A DNA stretch of 64,000 nt. It comes from Clostridia bacterium (GTDB lineage: Bacteria > Bacillota > Clostridia > Peptostreptococcales > Anaerovoracaceae). The translations under genes and the position numbers were made by a program. Location of the stretch: positions 60,379 through 124,378 of the forward strand of contig JAUNMH010000006.1 of assembly GCA_030537495.1 (NCBI GenBank), read 5' to 3'. Within the stretch, counting starts at the first letter, position 1. The number at the start of each line of letters is the position of its first letter. The notes beneath the pieces are model-generated. The model was not told the DNA's origin and searched no databases. It saw only the letters and a program-made list of their open reading frames with translations. Positions 26,187 to 34,489 of this stretch are shown piece by piece.

Positions 26187-27023
26187 ATGAAGAAAACAAA
26201 CGATGTAATAAAAGGTCTAATTGGATTTATAGTTATTACGTTAATAATGTGTGCAAGCATGGTCTATTTGATTCCTGTACTACAAGGGATAGGTGACACG
26301 AATGACGCAAAAGATAATAAAAAAGTTCAAGAACTATTTTCTGATAGATTTAAAGAAGCAGATGAAATGACACAGGTGGATGGAATATCTGCAAACTATG
26401 AAAATTCAGGTAAAGAATGGTTTGAAGCTCATAGTTCTTTTGTCAGACCTTTATACAAAATCAACTCAAGATTTATAGGGTATGATAATGATACCGACTG
26501 CGTATACAAAATGAGAAAATCAGACATAGAAGGCATTCTAAATGCAAATTCTGAAAACTTGGATTTTGGATATTCTTTTAACAAACTAATACAAAAGGTT
26601 TACAAAATTGGCTCCAATTTAACTGGCAAAGTAAACCCAACCGTTTTTTATTGGCAGTTTAATAATGGCTCCTCAGATAAACCTTGGCATACTTTATCAG
26701 CATTTGAAGATGCAATATCACTTGACGAATACTATTTCAATTCAGACGAGTTTTACGAATATAACATTCTTCAGGAGACAGGACTAAAAATCAAAGAAAA
26801 AAATGTTGTGATTAATAAAGTTATTTTCATAGGAAATATTTATACATTTATATTCAATGCTGATTTTACTACTAAGAAAAAGCCTGCAAAGTATAGTAAT
26901 GTGAAATGGCTTCCTGATGAAGGAAAAAGTGCTAATGTTACATTTACACTAACAGTATATCCATATCATAATCAAATTGAGGTTACTGACATAGATGTTG
27001 TAAGTTATAAAATGTTGAATTAA
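26187..27023 (+). CDS. Hypothetical membrane-anchored protein
   Basis: Not recognised. 278 aa with one N-terminal membrane segment (about 10-33: LIGFIVITLIMCASMVYLIP) and an extracellular part rich in Asn, Asp, Tyr and Lys, with no cysteine pairs or known catalytic motif seen. It is A+T-rich compared with the housekeeping genes around it, which suggests recent acquisition. CGGAGAG precedes the ATG. It ends 15 bases before dtd, but the pairing may be accidental. No function can be assigned. Confidence 0.65.
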   Translation: MKKTNDVIKGLIGFIVITLIMCASMVYLIPVLQGIGDTNDAKDNKKVQELFSDRFKEADEMTQVDGISANYENSGKEWFEAHSSFVRPLYKINSRFIGYDNDTDCVYKMRKSDIEGILNANSENLDFGYSFNKLIQKVYKIGSNLTGKVNPTVFYWQFNNGSSDKPWHTLSAFEDAISLDEYYFNSDEFYEYNILQETGLKIKEKNVVINKVIFIGNIYTFIFNADFTTKKKPAKYSNVKWLPDEGKSANVTFTLTVYPYHNQIEVTDIDVVSYKMLN

Positions 27024-27038
27024 TAAAGGGAGAATAGA

Positions 27039-27485
27039 ATGAAATTTGTAATACAAAGAGTTACTGAAGCTAGCGTTACTATTGATGGAGAAATCAGCGG
27101 AAAGATTGGGAAAGGTTTTCTGGTTTTGATTGGTGTAGGCCAGGAGGATACCAAGGAGATTGCGGACAAGTTTATTAAGAAGCTGATTGGGCTTAGAATT
27201 TTTGATGATGAAAATGGTAAGACTAATCTTGCACTGAAGGACGTTGATGGTGAATTGCTTCTGGTTTCGCAGTTTACGCTATATGCTAACTGCAAGAAGG
27301 GCAACCGTCCAAGTTTTGTTGAGGCGGGGGCGCCGCAGCAGGCAGAGGAATTGTATGAGTATATCATTGAGGAATGTCGCAAGCAGGTGCCGGTGGTTGA
27401 AACTGGAGAGTTTGGCGCAGATATGAAGGTGTCACTTCTGAACGATGGACCGTTTACGATTATATTGGATGAAAAGATTTTATAA
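27039..27485 (+). CDS. dtd: D-aminoacyl-tRNA deacylase
   Basis: Removes D-amino acids (and glycine mischarged on tRNA-Ala) from tRNAs. DTD fold with the two hallmark motifs: [17 protein letters not shown] (about 78-94) and [12 protein letters not shown] at the C terminus (the cross-subunit Gly-Pro motif). 148 aa, normal. AAAGGGAGA precedes the ATG. A host gene lying inside an otherwise accessory-looking segment. Confidence 0.95.
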   Translation: MKFVIQRVTEASVTIDGEISGKIGKGFLVLIGVGQEDTKEIADKFIKKLIGLRIFDDENGKTNLALKDVDGELLLVSQFTLYANCKKGNRPSFVEAGAPQQAEELYEYIIEECRKQVPVVETGEFGADMKVSLLNDGPFTIILDEKIL

Positions 27486-27506
27486 CAATAATGTAGTGTT
27501 ATAAGT

Positions 27507-27529
27507 CTAAGGTGATGAAATCGCCTTAG
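27507..27529. terminator. Hairpin after dtd
   Basis: CTAAGGTGAT (27507-27516) / ATCGCCTTAG (27520-27529), ten pairs with one G-T, loop GAA. No long T-run follows, so termination is uncertain. Confidence 0.5.
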
Positions 27530-27550
27530 AAGTTATATTGAGGCGAGAAG

Positions 27551-27643
27551 ATGAACAAGGAGAACCTGAGAGCTATTGAAGCTTTAAGACGCAAGTATGC
27601 AAGCGACGAAGATGCAATGGCGGTCATAGAGAAGTCGGCATAA
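27551..27643 (+). CDS. Small ORF, 30 codons, possibly a gene remnant
   Basis: ATG 27551 with GAGGCGAG upstream encodes a 30-residue charged peptide (MNKENLRAIEALRRKYASDE, then ten more residues), ending in TAA. It looks helical and protein-like but is too short to classify. It could be a remnant of a larger gene lost from this accessory region. Confidence 0.35.
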   Translation: MNKENLRAIEALRRKYASDEDAMAVIEKSA

Positions 27644-27738
27644 TCCGTCCTAAATCCAAAGCTTCGTAAAGTTATACCAGGAGTGTCTTATCGCGAATTT
27701 TAGATGACAGACAGTTTATCTTGTGATATTATATTTTC

Positions 27739-27802
27739 GAACCTAGTATATGTTGGCTCGCCCCTTTTTGAGGGCACTTTGCCTCGGCTAGGTTCTTTTT
27801 TA
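27739..27802 (+). ncRNA. Structured RNA with intrinsic terminator, upstream of abiE
   Basis: GAACCTAG (27739-27746) pairs with CTAGGTTC (27788-27795) followed by TTTTTT. Between them lie smaller pairings (GCCC...GGGC near 27760-27775). An A+T-rich -10-like box (TATTAT, about 27726-27731) lies just upstream. It could be a large-loop terminator, an attenuator or a short stand-alone RNA; the sequence cannot decide. Confidence 0.45.
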
Positions 27803-27852
27803 TGGGTTAGAAAAAAGACATGCAGTTTTAAAATTTTGTATGTCGTTAGTTG

Positions 27853-27881
27853 TTGCACATGATGTCCTCATTTGATATAAT
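27853..27881 (+). promoter_or_regulatory. abiEi-abiEii promoter
   Basis: TTGCAC (27853-27858), 17-base spacer, perfect TATAAT (27876-27881). Transcription would begin near 27888, so the GTG at 27884 cannot be the abiEi start. TGCAC (27854-27858) and GTGCA (27884-27888) form an inverted pair flanking the -10, where the antitoxin could bind. Confidence 0.7.
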
Positions 27882-27931
27882 AAGTGCATATATTAAACGT
27901 AAATTGTATGCAGAAAGTTGGTGGGAATTAT

Positions 27932-28537
27932 TTGGGAAAGAAAGAAGATCTGATAGCTGTAATTACGGATAATGGTGGAATAGCTAGAACCTCAGACTTT
28001 GCTACTAAAGGTATAAGTAAGTATGAGGTATCGTCATTTTGTAAGGATGGTGCTATAGAAAGAATTCGCAGAGGATTTTATCAGATTCCACAAGACGATG
28101 GAATTACAGAGGCTCAGCTTATACGTGAACTTCTTCCACAGGGGATTGTATGTTTGGAGTCAGCTTTGTTTTATTATGGATATAGCGATTTTTCTCCCCG
28201 AGAATGGTCAATAGCTGTGCCAAGAACAGCAACACGTGTTGTAAAAAATATAGACGAGTTCCCGATGAAGGCTTACTATATACAAAAAGATCTTATGGAT
28301 ATTGGTAAGTCGATAGGTGAATTTGACGGAGTACAGTTGCCTACATATGATCGAGAACGAACAATATGTGATTGTTTTAAGTATCGAACTAAAATTGATC
28401 GAGAAATATTTAATAAGGCTGTTAATGCTTATGCAGCTGATGAAAAAAAGAACCTCGCAAATCTGTCTAGATATGCAAAGAAAATGAAGATTTACGAAAA
28501 AGTAATGAATGTAATGGAGGTATTGCTTAATGGGTGA
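27932..28537 (+). CDS. abiEi: AbiEi-family antitoxin / transcriptional regulator
   Basis: Antitoxin and autorepressor of a type IV (AbiE) toxin-antitoxin system. N-terminal winged-helix domain (VITDNGGIARTSDF to GAIERIRRGFYQIP, about 8-50), then the AbiEi body with YDRERTICDCFKYRTKID (about 143-160). The longest frame opens at GTG 27884, which lies at the promoter. TTG 27932, with GGTGGG upstream, best fits family length (201 aa); ATG 27908 is an alternative without a ribosome binding site. It overlaps the toxin gene by eight bases. Confidence 0.82.
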   Translation: MGKKEDLIAVITDNGGIARTSDFATKGISKYEVSSFCKDGAIERIRRGFYQIPQDDGITEAQLIRELLPQGIVCLESALFYYGYSDFSPREWSIAVPRTATRVVKNIDEFPMKAYYIQKDLMDIGKSIGEFDGVQLPTYDRERTICDCFKYRTKIDREIFNKAVNAYAADEKKNLANLSRYAKKMKIYEKVMNVMEVLLNG

Positions 28538-29426
28538 TATTGCTACGTCCGTTCTTGCAAGACTTAAAAATAAGGCAAAGGAGACAGGCAGAAGCTATCA
28601 GCTTTGTCTGCAACTCCTATGTCAGGAAGAGTTTTTGCGACGATTGGAACATTCCCAATATTCAGAAAAATTTGTGCTTAAAGGTGGTCTATTTATTTAC
28701 GTCTTAACTGGGTTTGATAGTAGAATTACAGTTGATGTGGATTTTTTGTTGCGGCAAATGCCGAACACGCCAGAGGAAATCCGAAATGTGTTGGAGGAGA
28801 TTATCTCTACACCAACGGAAAATGATTTTATAACCTTTGAGATTAAGGGCGTAAGTCCTATTGCCGTCACTAAGAAATATGCAGGAATTGGTGCATCCCT
28901 TGTGGCACGCATAAAAAATACCAGAACACCATTTAGCATTGACTTCGGAATTGGTGATGTTATTGTTCCGAAATATGAAAAAAGAAAGATTCCTACACAA
29001 CTGGATAGTTTTACTGCTCCGACTGTAAACACATATTCCTTAGAAACGACAATTGCTGAAAAGATTGACGCAATTTTAGATCTAATGGAATTCTCCAGCC
29101 GAATGAAGGATTACTATGATATTTACTATCTTGCCAACAAATTCGATTTTGATGGAAGCGTTCTGACTAAAGCATTAGAAAAAACTTTCTTAAATCGAGA
29201 ACATTGTTTTACGGTAGAACAATTTGAACAAGTTATGAGTTTTGATGAGGACGAAGTCATGCAAAAGAAATGGAAAGCTTTTGCTTGTAAAATCAAAACC
29301 GACACAGACAACTACAGTGTTGTACTAAAAACGATAAAATCTTTCCTAGAAGAACCATTTACAGTTGCGATTGATGGTAAAGACTTTGGTAAAAAGTGGT
29401 TTGTAGGTAGAGGCGAATGGCAGTAA
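28530..29426 (+). CDS. abiEii: AbiEii/AbiGii-type nucleotidyltransferase toxin
   Basis: Toxin of the AbiE abortive-infection pair. Nucleotidyltransferase-fold motifs: KGGLFIY (51-57), the R-x-T-x-D-x-D element SRITVDVDF (Arg 65, Asp 69, Asp 71) and RMKDYYDIYYLA (about 190-201). In characterised members the enzyme adds nucleotides to tRNA or otherwise blocks growth until the antitoxin counters it. 298 aa, normal, all motifs intact, so it is probably functional. It ends two bases from the stop of the convergent EamA gene, with no terminator between. Confidence 0.88.
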   Translation: MGDIATSVLARLKNKAKETGRSYQLCLQLLCQEEFLRRLEHSQYSEKFVLKGGLFIYVLTGFDSRITVDVDFLLRQMPNTPEEIRNVLEEIISTPTENDFITFEIKGVSPIAVTKKYAGIGASLVARIKNTRTPFSIDFGIGDVIVPKYEKRKIPTQLDSFTAPTVNTYSLETTIAEKIDAILDLMEFSSRMKDYYDIYYLANKFDFDGSVLTKALEKTFLNREHCFTVEQFEQVMSFDEDEVMQKKWKAFACKIKTDTDNYSVVLKTIKSFLEEPFTVAIDGKDFGKKWFVGRGEWQ

Positions 29427-29428
29427 AT

Positions 29429-30325
29429 TTAGACGTCTTCGCTGTCCTCTTTTTTCGTAAGCAGGAAGACTGTTACGAAGATGCACATGAATCCGACGAA
29501 GTCAAGGAACTGGAAGGATTCTTTAAGCCAGATTACCATTATAACTGTGGCAGAAACGGGCTCGATGCTGGCAAGCATGCTGGCTTTGACTGGCCCGATA
29601 AGGTTGACGCCGACAAGGTACATGGTGAAAGTTATAACTGTTCCAAGGATTACCATTGCGGCAAATGCGGCGATGCATGATGGGTCGTAAATCATTGGTG
29701 CCTTCCAGGAGCCGCTACCGATGAACAAAGTTGCGCCGCCGATTACCATACCGTAGCCGGTTACAGGGATTGGGCCGAATTTGTCAATAAGTTTTACCGG
29801 CAGAAGGGTGTAAAGGGAAAGTGCAAAGGCCGCAAGCAGTCCCCAAGTCAGACCTAGAGGCGTCAAAACCATATTGTGCACGTCACCGTGTGTTGCTAGG
29901 ATAAACGTTCCAAGAACTGCCATGATGATAGCGAAAACTTCGCGCTTATCTGGAAGTTTGTGTGCTGCAAAGCAACTGAAGATCATTACAAGGACAGGGC
30001 CTATGTATTGAAGAATTGTAGCAGTACCGGAGTTGGAGTTTGCAATAGCTGTCAGGTAGGCAAGCATGTTGAACATGATTCCTAGCCATGAGAAAGTCAT
30101 AAGTCTTGCTACTGATTTTTTATCCCTCCAGATGGAAGTCATAGCTTTTGGGGTTTTGATAAAGCCGATGATTACAAGGATAACGCCGGCCATGAACATT
30201 CTGTAAGATGTGAGGTACATGGGGTCTGCGTTGAAGTTGTCAAAAATGTACTGGCCGCAGCAGCCGGAAAATCCCCATAGAATGCCGGCGGTCAGGGTGA
30301 TTATTGCGCCTTTTTTTGTGTTCAT
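29429..30325 (-). CDS. EamA/DMT-family transporter
   Basis: Ten-helix drug/metabolite transporter with two EamA repeats (about 5-140 and 150-290). Visible: LTAGILWGFSGCCGQYIF at the N terminus and the second-repeat signature with SMLASIEPVSATVIMVIWL (about 250-270). Substrate is unknown; members export amino acids or metabolites. 298 aa, normal. AAAGGAA precedes ATG 30325 on the minus strand; the promoter is at 30381-30409. Confidence 0.88.
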   Translation of the reverse strand: MNTKKGAIITLTAGILWGFSGCCGQYIFDNFNADPMYLTSYRMFMAGVILVIIGFIKTPKAMTSIWRDKKSVARLMTFSWLGIMFNMLAYLTAIANSNSGTATILQYIGPVLVMIFSCFAAHKLPDKREVFAIIMAVLGTFILATHGDVHNMVLTPLGLTWGLLAAFALSLYTLLPVKLIDKFGPIPVTGYGMVIGGATLFIGSGSWKAPMIYDPSCIAAFAAMVILGTVITFTMYLVGVNLIGPVKASMLASIEPVSATVIMVIWLKESFQFLDFVGFMCIFVTVFLLTKKEDSEDV

Positions 30326-30380
30326 ATATGTAAATTCCTTTCATATTTATGTTAGGTGCGGGCACGAGGCCGCGACTTCT

Positions 30381-30409
30381 ATTATATTTATACGGCGGGG
30401 AGAAATCAA
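30381..30409 (-). promoter_or_regulatory. Promoter of the EamA gene
   Basis: Minus strand TTGATT (30409-30404), 17-base spacer, perfect TATAAT (30386-30381). Confidence 0.7.
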
Positions 30410-30498
30410 GGGAATCTTACGGGATTTTTGAGAAAGTTTTGGTCGTTTGGAAATGGGCGATTGTGGGTAATAATATTTTCGGAAGGGGACAGGGCGCA

Positions 30499-30527
30499 TT
30501 GAAGGATTTGACGTAGTGTGCTATAAT
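30499..30527 (+). promoter_or_regulatory. Promoter of the G3E GTPase pair
   Basis: TTGAAG (30499-30504), 17-base spacer, perfect TATAAT (30522-30527). No obvious Zur-like palindrome was recognised. Confidence 0.65.
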
Positions 30528-30564
30528 GAAAGGTAAAGATTTAAAACTATCGAGGTGACGAATT

Positions 30565-31593
30565 ATGACAAAGGTTGATATTTTTTCAGGATTTCTTGGA
30601 GCTGGAAAAACGACTTTAATTAAAAAACTTATTGAAGAAGCTTATAAGGGAGAACAGGTTGTTCTTATTGAAAACGAGTTTGGTGAAATAGGCATAGACG
30701 GTGGATTTCTAAAGGATTCAGGCGTTCAGATTAATGAAATGAACTCTGGCTGCATCTGTTGCTCACTGGTTGGCGATTTTGGAAATGCCTTAGGTAAGGT
30801 TATTTCTGAATATCACCCAGACAGAATTCTTATCGAGCCATCTGGTGTTGGCAAGCTGAGCGATGTAATTCAGGCAGTTCAAAACCTACATAATGAGGAA
30901 ATCGCTTTGAACGCTTTTACAACAGTTGTAGACGCTAAGAAAGCTAAGATGTATATGAAGAATTTCGGTGAATTCTTCAACAATCAGATTGAATATGCAA
31001 GCTCAATTATTTTGAGCCATACTGATGGATTATCAGAGGAAAAGCTTGAAAAGTGCGTAAGCTTGATTCGTGAACATAATGAAGGTGCTTCTATTATTAC
31101 AACTCCATGGGATCAGCTTACAGGTAAGCAGATTCTCGCAACTATGGAAAACAAGAACACTCTTCTTGACCAGCTAGAACATCTGCTAGCTGACTGCGAG
31201 CACGAGCACCACCACGACCATGAACATGAGCATGACCATGAGCATCATCACGACCACGAGCACGAACACGGTGAAGGCTGCTGCTGTCACGACCATGATC
31301 ACCATCATGCTGACGAAGTATTCCAGAGCTATGGCGTAGAAACTACACGTAAGTTTGAGGAAGAACAGATTAAGGAAGCTTTGATGGCACTTGGTAACTT
31401 TACAGAATACGGACAGGTTCTGCGTGCTAAGGGTATCGTTGAATGTGTGGACGGAAGATGGATTCACTTCGACTACGTTCCAGGCGAAGAAGACGTTAGA
31501 TTTGGCGAGCCTGCAGTAACAGGAATGCTTTGCGTTATCGGCGTGGACCTTCAGCCAGAAGCAATTAGCGAGATTTTTAAGCTAGAAGAGTAA
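30565..31593 (+). CDS. G3E-family (CobW-like) GTPase with His-rich metal-binding segment
   Basis: Metallochaperone-type GTPase. Walker A GFLGAGKTT (9-17), the metal-binding CICC (63-66), and the G3E motif EPSGVG follow. Residues about 212-250 form a dense His/Asp/Glu stretch (many HEH, HDH) interrupted by GEGCCCHDHDHHH, then a CobW C-terminal domain (about 265-342). Such proteins deliver Zn, Co or Ni; the combination of CxCC and a His-rich loop suggests zinc or nickel (inference). GAGGTGA precedes the ATG. A second, diverged G3E GTPase follows after 19 bases. Confidence 0.88.
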   Translation: MTKVDIFSGFLGAGKTTLIKKLIEEAYKGEQVVLIENEFGEIGIDGGFLKDSGVQINEMNSGCICCSLVGDFGNALGKVISEYHPDRILIEPSGVGKLSDVIQAVQNLHNEEIALNAFTTVVDAKKAKMYMKNFGEFFNNQIEYASSIILSHTDGLSEEKLEKCVSLIREHNEGASIITTPWDQLTGKQILATMENKNTLLDQLEHLLADCEHEHHHDHEHEHDHEHHHDHEHEHGEGCCCHDHDHHHADEVFQSYGVETTRKFEEEQIKEALMALGNFTEYGQVLRAKGIVECVDGRWIHFDYVPGEEDVRFGEPAVTGMLCVIGVDLQPEAISEIFKLEE

Positions 31594-31612
31594 TCAGAGA
31601 GGAATTAAGGGA

Positions 31613-32563
31613 ATGATAGAAATACCAGTGTACTTATTTACAGGGTTCCTGGAAAGCGGCAAAACCAGTTTTGTTCAGGAGGCTCTTGAGGGCGAGGATT
31701 TTAACTCAGGAGAGAGAACATTGTTGCTTTTATGTGAAGAGGGCGAGGAAGAGTACCATCCGGCGAAGTTCTTTGGGACTAACGTTTTCATTGAAACCAT
31801 TGAAGATGAGGAGGATTTGACGCCTGAACACCTTGAGGAGCTGCAGAAAAAGCACGATGTGGAGCGCGTAATCGTTGAGTACAACGGAATGTGGAGCCTG
31901 GACACTATTTATGCTAACATGCCAGAGTCATGGCTTGCATACCAGGAAACAATGTTTGCCGATGCCACAACTTTCATGACTTACAATCAAAACATGAGGC
32001 AGCTTGTCTTCGATAAACTGAAGAGCGCGGAGCTGGTTGTTTTTAACAGATTTAAGCGTGACGGCAGCATGGACAAAATGGAATTCCACAAAATTGTTCG
32101 TGCAGCAAACCGTAAGAGTCAGATTTTGTATGAGTATGCAAAGGATGATGTGGAAGTTGACGATATCGTTGACCCGCTGCCTTTTGACATTGATGCTGAT
32201 GAATTCACCGTTGGCGACGATGCTTATGCAGAATGGTACAGAGACATTAACGATGAGCAGGATAAATATGACGGCAAGATTATAACAGTTAAAGGCCGTA
32301 GCGTAATTGGCGGAGGCCTTTCCGACGACGAGTTCGTTTTCGGAAGACATGTTATGACTTGCTGCGTCGAGGACATTCAGTTTGCTGGCCTTGCCTGCAA
32401 GTGGAAGGATGCGGCAAAGACTCTGACTCATGGTGGATGGGTTACAATTACAGCCAAGGTCTTTGTTGAATATGCAGACATTTATGGCGAGGTTGGCCCT
32501 GTGCTTTATTGCCTGAAGGTTGAAGAGGCTGAAGAGGCAAATCCGGAAGTTGCACAGTTCTAG
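31613..32563 (+). CDS. Diverged CobW/G3E-like GTPase with C-terminal DUF-type domain
   Basis: The N-terminal half is G3E-like, with Walker A GFLESGKTS (10-18), but the CxCC metal motif is absent and the switch segments are altered (LLLLCEEGEEEYHP). The C-terminal part (about 205-310; ITVKGRSVIGGGLSDDEFVFG, VMTCCVEDIQFAGLACKW) resembles the OB-like domain of the TIGR03943/YcgQ group, which is linked to YcgR-type permeases. The pair may work together as chaperone and partner. Acidic overall. AAGGGA precedes the ATG; a terminator follows at 32624. Confidence 0.75.
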   Translation: MIEIPVYLFTGFLESGKTSFVQEALEGEDFNSGERTLLLLCEEGEEEYHPAKFFGTNVFIETIEDEEDLTPEHLEELQKKHDVERVIVEYNGMWSLDTIYANMPESWLAYQETMFADATTFMTYNQNMRQLVFDKLKSAELVVFNRFKRDGSMDKMEFHKIVRAANRKSQILYEYAKDDVEVDDIVDPLPFDIDADEFTVGDDAYAEWYRDINDEQDKYDGKIITVKGRSVIGGGLSDDEFVFGRHVMTCCVEDIQFAGLACKWKDAAKTLTHGGWVTITAKVFVEYADIYGEVGPVLYCLKVEEAEEANPEVAQF

Positions 32564-32623
32564 GCCGGTTAACGCACTCACAGAAAACCACGAGTATCAA
32601 AACTCACAGAGATTAAGAAATAG

Positions 32624-32660
32624 AGCTAGGTTCATTAATTTGGGCCTGGCTTTTTCTTTT
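32624..32660 (+). terminator. Terminator after the GTPase pair
   Basis: AGCTAGG (32624-32630) / CCTGGCT (32645-32651), one G-T pair, 14-base loop, then TTTTCTTTT. Confidence 0.65.
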
Positions 32661-32699
32661 GCATATGTTAATTTTCTGCATTTTTCATTGCAAATACTG

Positions 32700-32727
32700 T
32701 TGACTTTATTGATAAAAAGAGTATAAT
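32700..32727 (+). promoter_or_regulatory. Promoter of the XRE-cupin / pot operon
   Basis: TTGACT (32700-32705), 16-base spacer, perfect TATAAT (32722-32727), 122 bases before the regulator start codon. Confidence 0.7.
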
Positions 32728-32737
32728 CATTTTTGCT

Positions 32738-32761
32738 GGTTTAGTTTAGGTATACTAAACC
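32738..32761. promoter_or_regulatory. Palindromic operator at the pot operon transcription start
   Basis: GGTTTAGT (32738-32745) and ACTAAACC (32754-32761) are an exact inverted repeat with an 8-base spacer, centred about 22 bases after the -10. Position fits autorepression by the XRE-cupin protein encoded next. Confidence 0.6.
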
Positions 32762-32849
32762 GAAAGTTTACAATCTTTGTTAGTCAAGAAAGCGACACAA
32801 GTTGCAATGCATAGGCAAGGATTAATGATAGAAAAGAAAGGCGACATTC

Positions 32850-33383
32850 ATGGACATAGGAGCCAAACTTAAAGAACTTAGAATAGTGAAAGGGCTGACG
32901 CAGGAAGAACTGGCGGACAGGGCGGAGCTTTCGAAAGGCTTCATTTCTCAGCTTGAGAGAGATTTAACATCACCGTCAATTTCCACCCTTGACGATTTAC
33001 TGCAGTGCCTGGGAGTAACTCTGGCAGAGTTTTTTGCAGATGACATTGAGGAACAAGTGGTGTTCAGTTACGAAGACTATTTTGAGAAAGAGGACGGTGA
33101 GCTAAAGAATAAGATTGAGTGGATAGTGCCATCTGCGCAGAAAAATGCCATGGAGCCAATCAGGCTGACCCTTGAGGCAGGCGGATCCACATATCCAGAC
33201 ACGCCTCATGAGGGCGAGGAGTTCGGCTACGTGCTCGCAGGTGAAATCGCCATACATATAGGGAAGAAAAAATATCGAGCCAGGAAGGGCGAGTCCTTCT
33301 ACTACAGCTCAGAGAAAAAGCACTACATCTCGTCGGCAAAAGGCGCAGAAATCATCTGGGTCAGCACCCCGCCGAGTTTCTAA
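32850..33383 (+). CDS. XRE-family transcriptional regulator with cupin sensor domain
   Basis: N-terminal helix-turn-helix (LRIVKGLTQEELADRAELSKG, about 10-30) and C-terminal cupin_2 domain (about 105-175; PDTPHEGEEFGYVLAGEIAIHIG). This architecture is seen in PuuR-like regulators of polyamine genes. It stands 32 bases upstream of potA in the same direction and carries a palindrome in its own leader, so it most likely controls the polyamine transporter in response to polyamine or a derivative (inference). AAAGGCGA precedes the ATG. Confidence 0.9.
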   Translation: MDIGAKLKELRIVKGLTQEELADRAELSKGFISQLERDLTSPSISTLDDLLQCLGVTLAEFFADDIEEQVVFSYEDYFEKEDGELKNKIEWIVPSAQKNAMEPIRLTLEAGGSTYPDTPHEGEEFGYVLAGEIAIHIGKKKYRARKGESFYYSSEKKHYISSAKGAEIIWVSTPPSF

Positions 33384-33415
33384 AGAATATCAAAACTAAC
33401 AGAAAGGAAACAGAA

Positions 33416-34489
33416 ATGGCATCATCACTTATTGAATTAAGACACATTTCAAAATCTTTTGATGACACTCTGGTACTCGATGATTTTAATCTGACAGTAA
33501 ACGAAAATGAATTCATAACCCTGCTTGGACCTTCAGGCTGCGGTAAGACAACGACACTTCGAATTGTAGGCGGATTCGAGATGCCCGACAATGGTCAGGT
33601 ATTTTTCGAAGGCAAAGACATTACCAATGTCCCGCCAAACAAAAGACATCTTAATACAGTATTTCAGAAATATGCACTGTTTCCGCATATGAGCATAGAA
33701 CAGAACATTGCCTTCGGATTAAAAATCAGTGGAAAGAGCGAGCAGTATATAAAGGATAAGGTAAAATATGCACTGAAGCTGGTGAACCTTGAAGGTTTTG
33801 AGAAGCGAAAAATTGACTCACTGTCAGGAGGTCAGCAGCAGAGAATCGCCATGGCAAGAGCCATTGTAAACGAGCCGAAGCTGCTACTTTTAGACGAGCC
33901 CCTTGGCGCACTGGATTTGAAGCTGCGCCAGGACATGCAGTACGAACTTATCAGACTGAAAAATGAGCTGGGAATCACATTCCTTTTCGTAACCCACGAC
34001 CAGGAGGAAGCTTTGACGATGAGCGACAAGGTTGTGGTTATGAACGGTGGCAGAATTCAGCAGATGGGCACACCGGAACAGATTTATAATGAGCCGGAAA
34101 ATGCCTTCGTTGCCGACTTCATTGGAGACAGTAACATTATCGACGGCACTATGGTGGAAGATAGAGTGGTAAAAATCTGCGATACAATCTTCCCTTGCAT
34201 CGATGAAGGCTTTGGTAGAAATAAGCCGGTAGACGTAGTTGTTAGACCGGAGGATTTGATAATCAGAAAGCCGGGACAGGGCAGACTGGACGGCGAAGTA
34301 GTGCATAACGTTTTCATTGGCGTGCACTATGAAATGGAAATTGAGGCAGGCGGATACACCTGGCTGGCACAAAACACTGAAAGTTACCCTATCGGTACCA
34401 AGGTTAGCCTTGATGTTGAGCCAGAAAACATCCAGATAATGCACAAGCCTCAGAATAAGGAAGAGGAGGCAATAGAACTGGATGTCTAG
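33416..34489 (+). CDS. potA: Spermidine/putrescine ABC transporter ATP-binding protein
   Basis: ATPase of the PotABCD polyamine importer. Walker A GPSGCGKTTTLR (about 38-49), signature LSGGQQQRIAMARAI (about 138-152), Walker B LLLLDEPLGALD, and a C-terminal TOBE domain (about 280-345). 357 aa, normal. AAAGGAAA precedes the ATG. Its stop overlaps potB by eight bases. Confidence 0.95.
   Translation: MASSLIELRHISKSFDDTLVLDDFNLTVNENEFITLLGPSGCGKTTTLRIVGGFEMPDNGQVFFEGKDITNVPPNKRHLNTVFQKYALFPHMSIEQNIAFGLKISGKSEQYIKDKVKYALKLVNLEGFEKRKIDSLSGGQQQRIAMARAIVNEPKLLLLDEPLGALDLKLRQDMQYELIRLKNELGITFLFVTHDQEEALTMSDKVVVMNGGRIQQMGTPEQIYNEPENAFVADFIGDSNIIDGTMVEDRVVKICDTIFPCIDEGFGRNKPVDVVVRPEDLIIRKPGQGRLDGEVVHNVFIGVHYEMEIEAGGYTWLAQNTESYPIGTKVSLDVEPENIQIMHKPQNKEEEAIELDV

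Noticed and set aside
31928..32581. 217-codon open frame on the minus strand
   Set aside because: Antisense to the second G3E-like gene, whose own motifs are clear.
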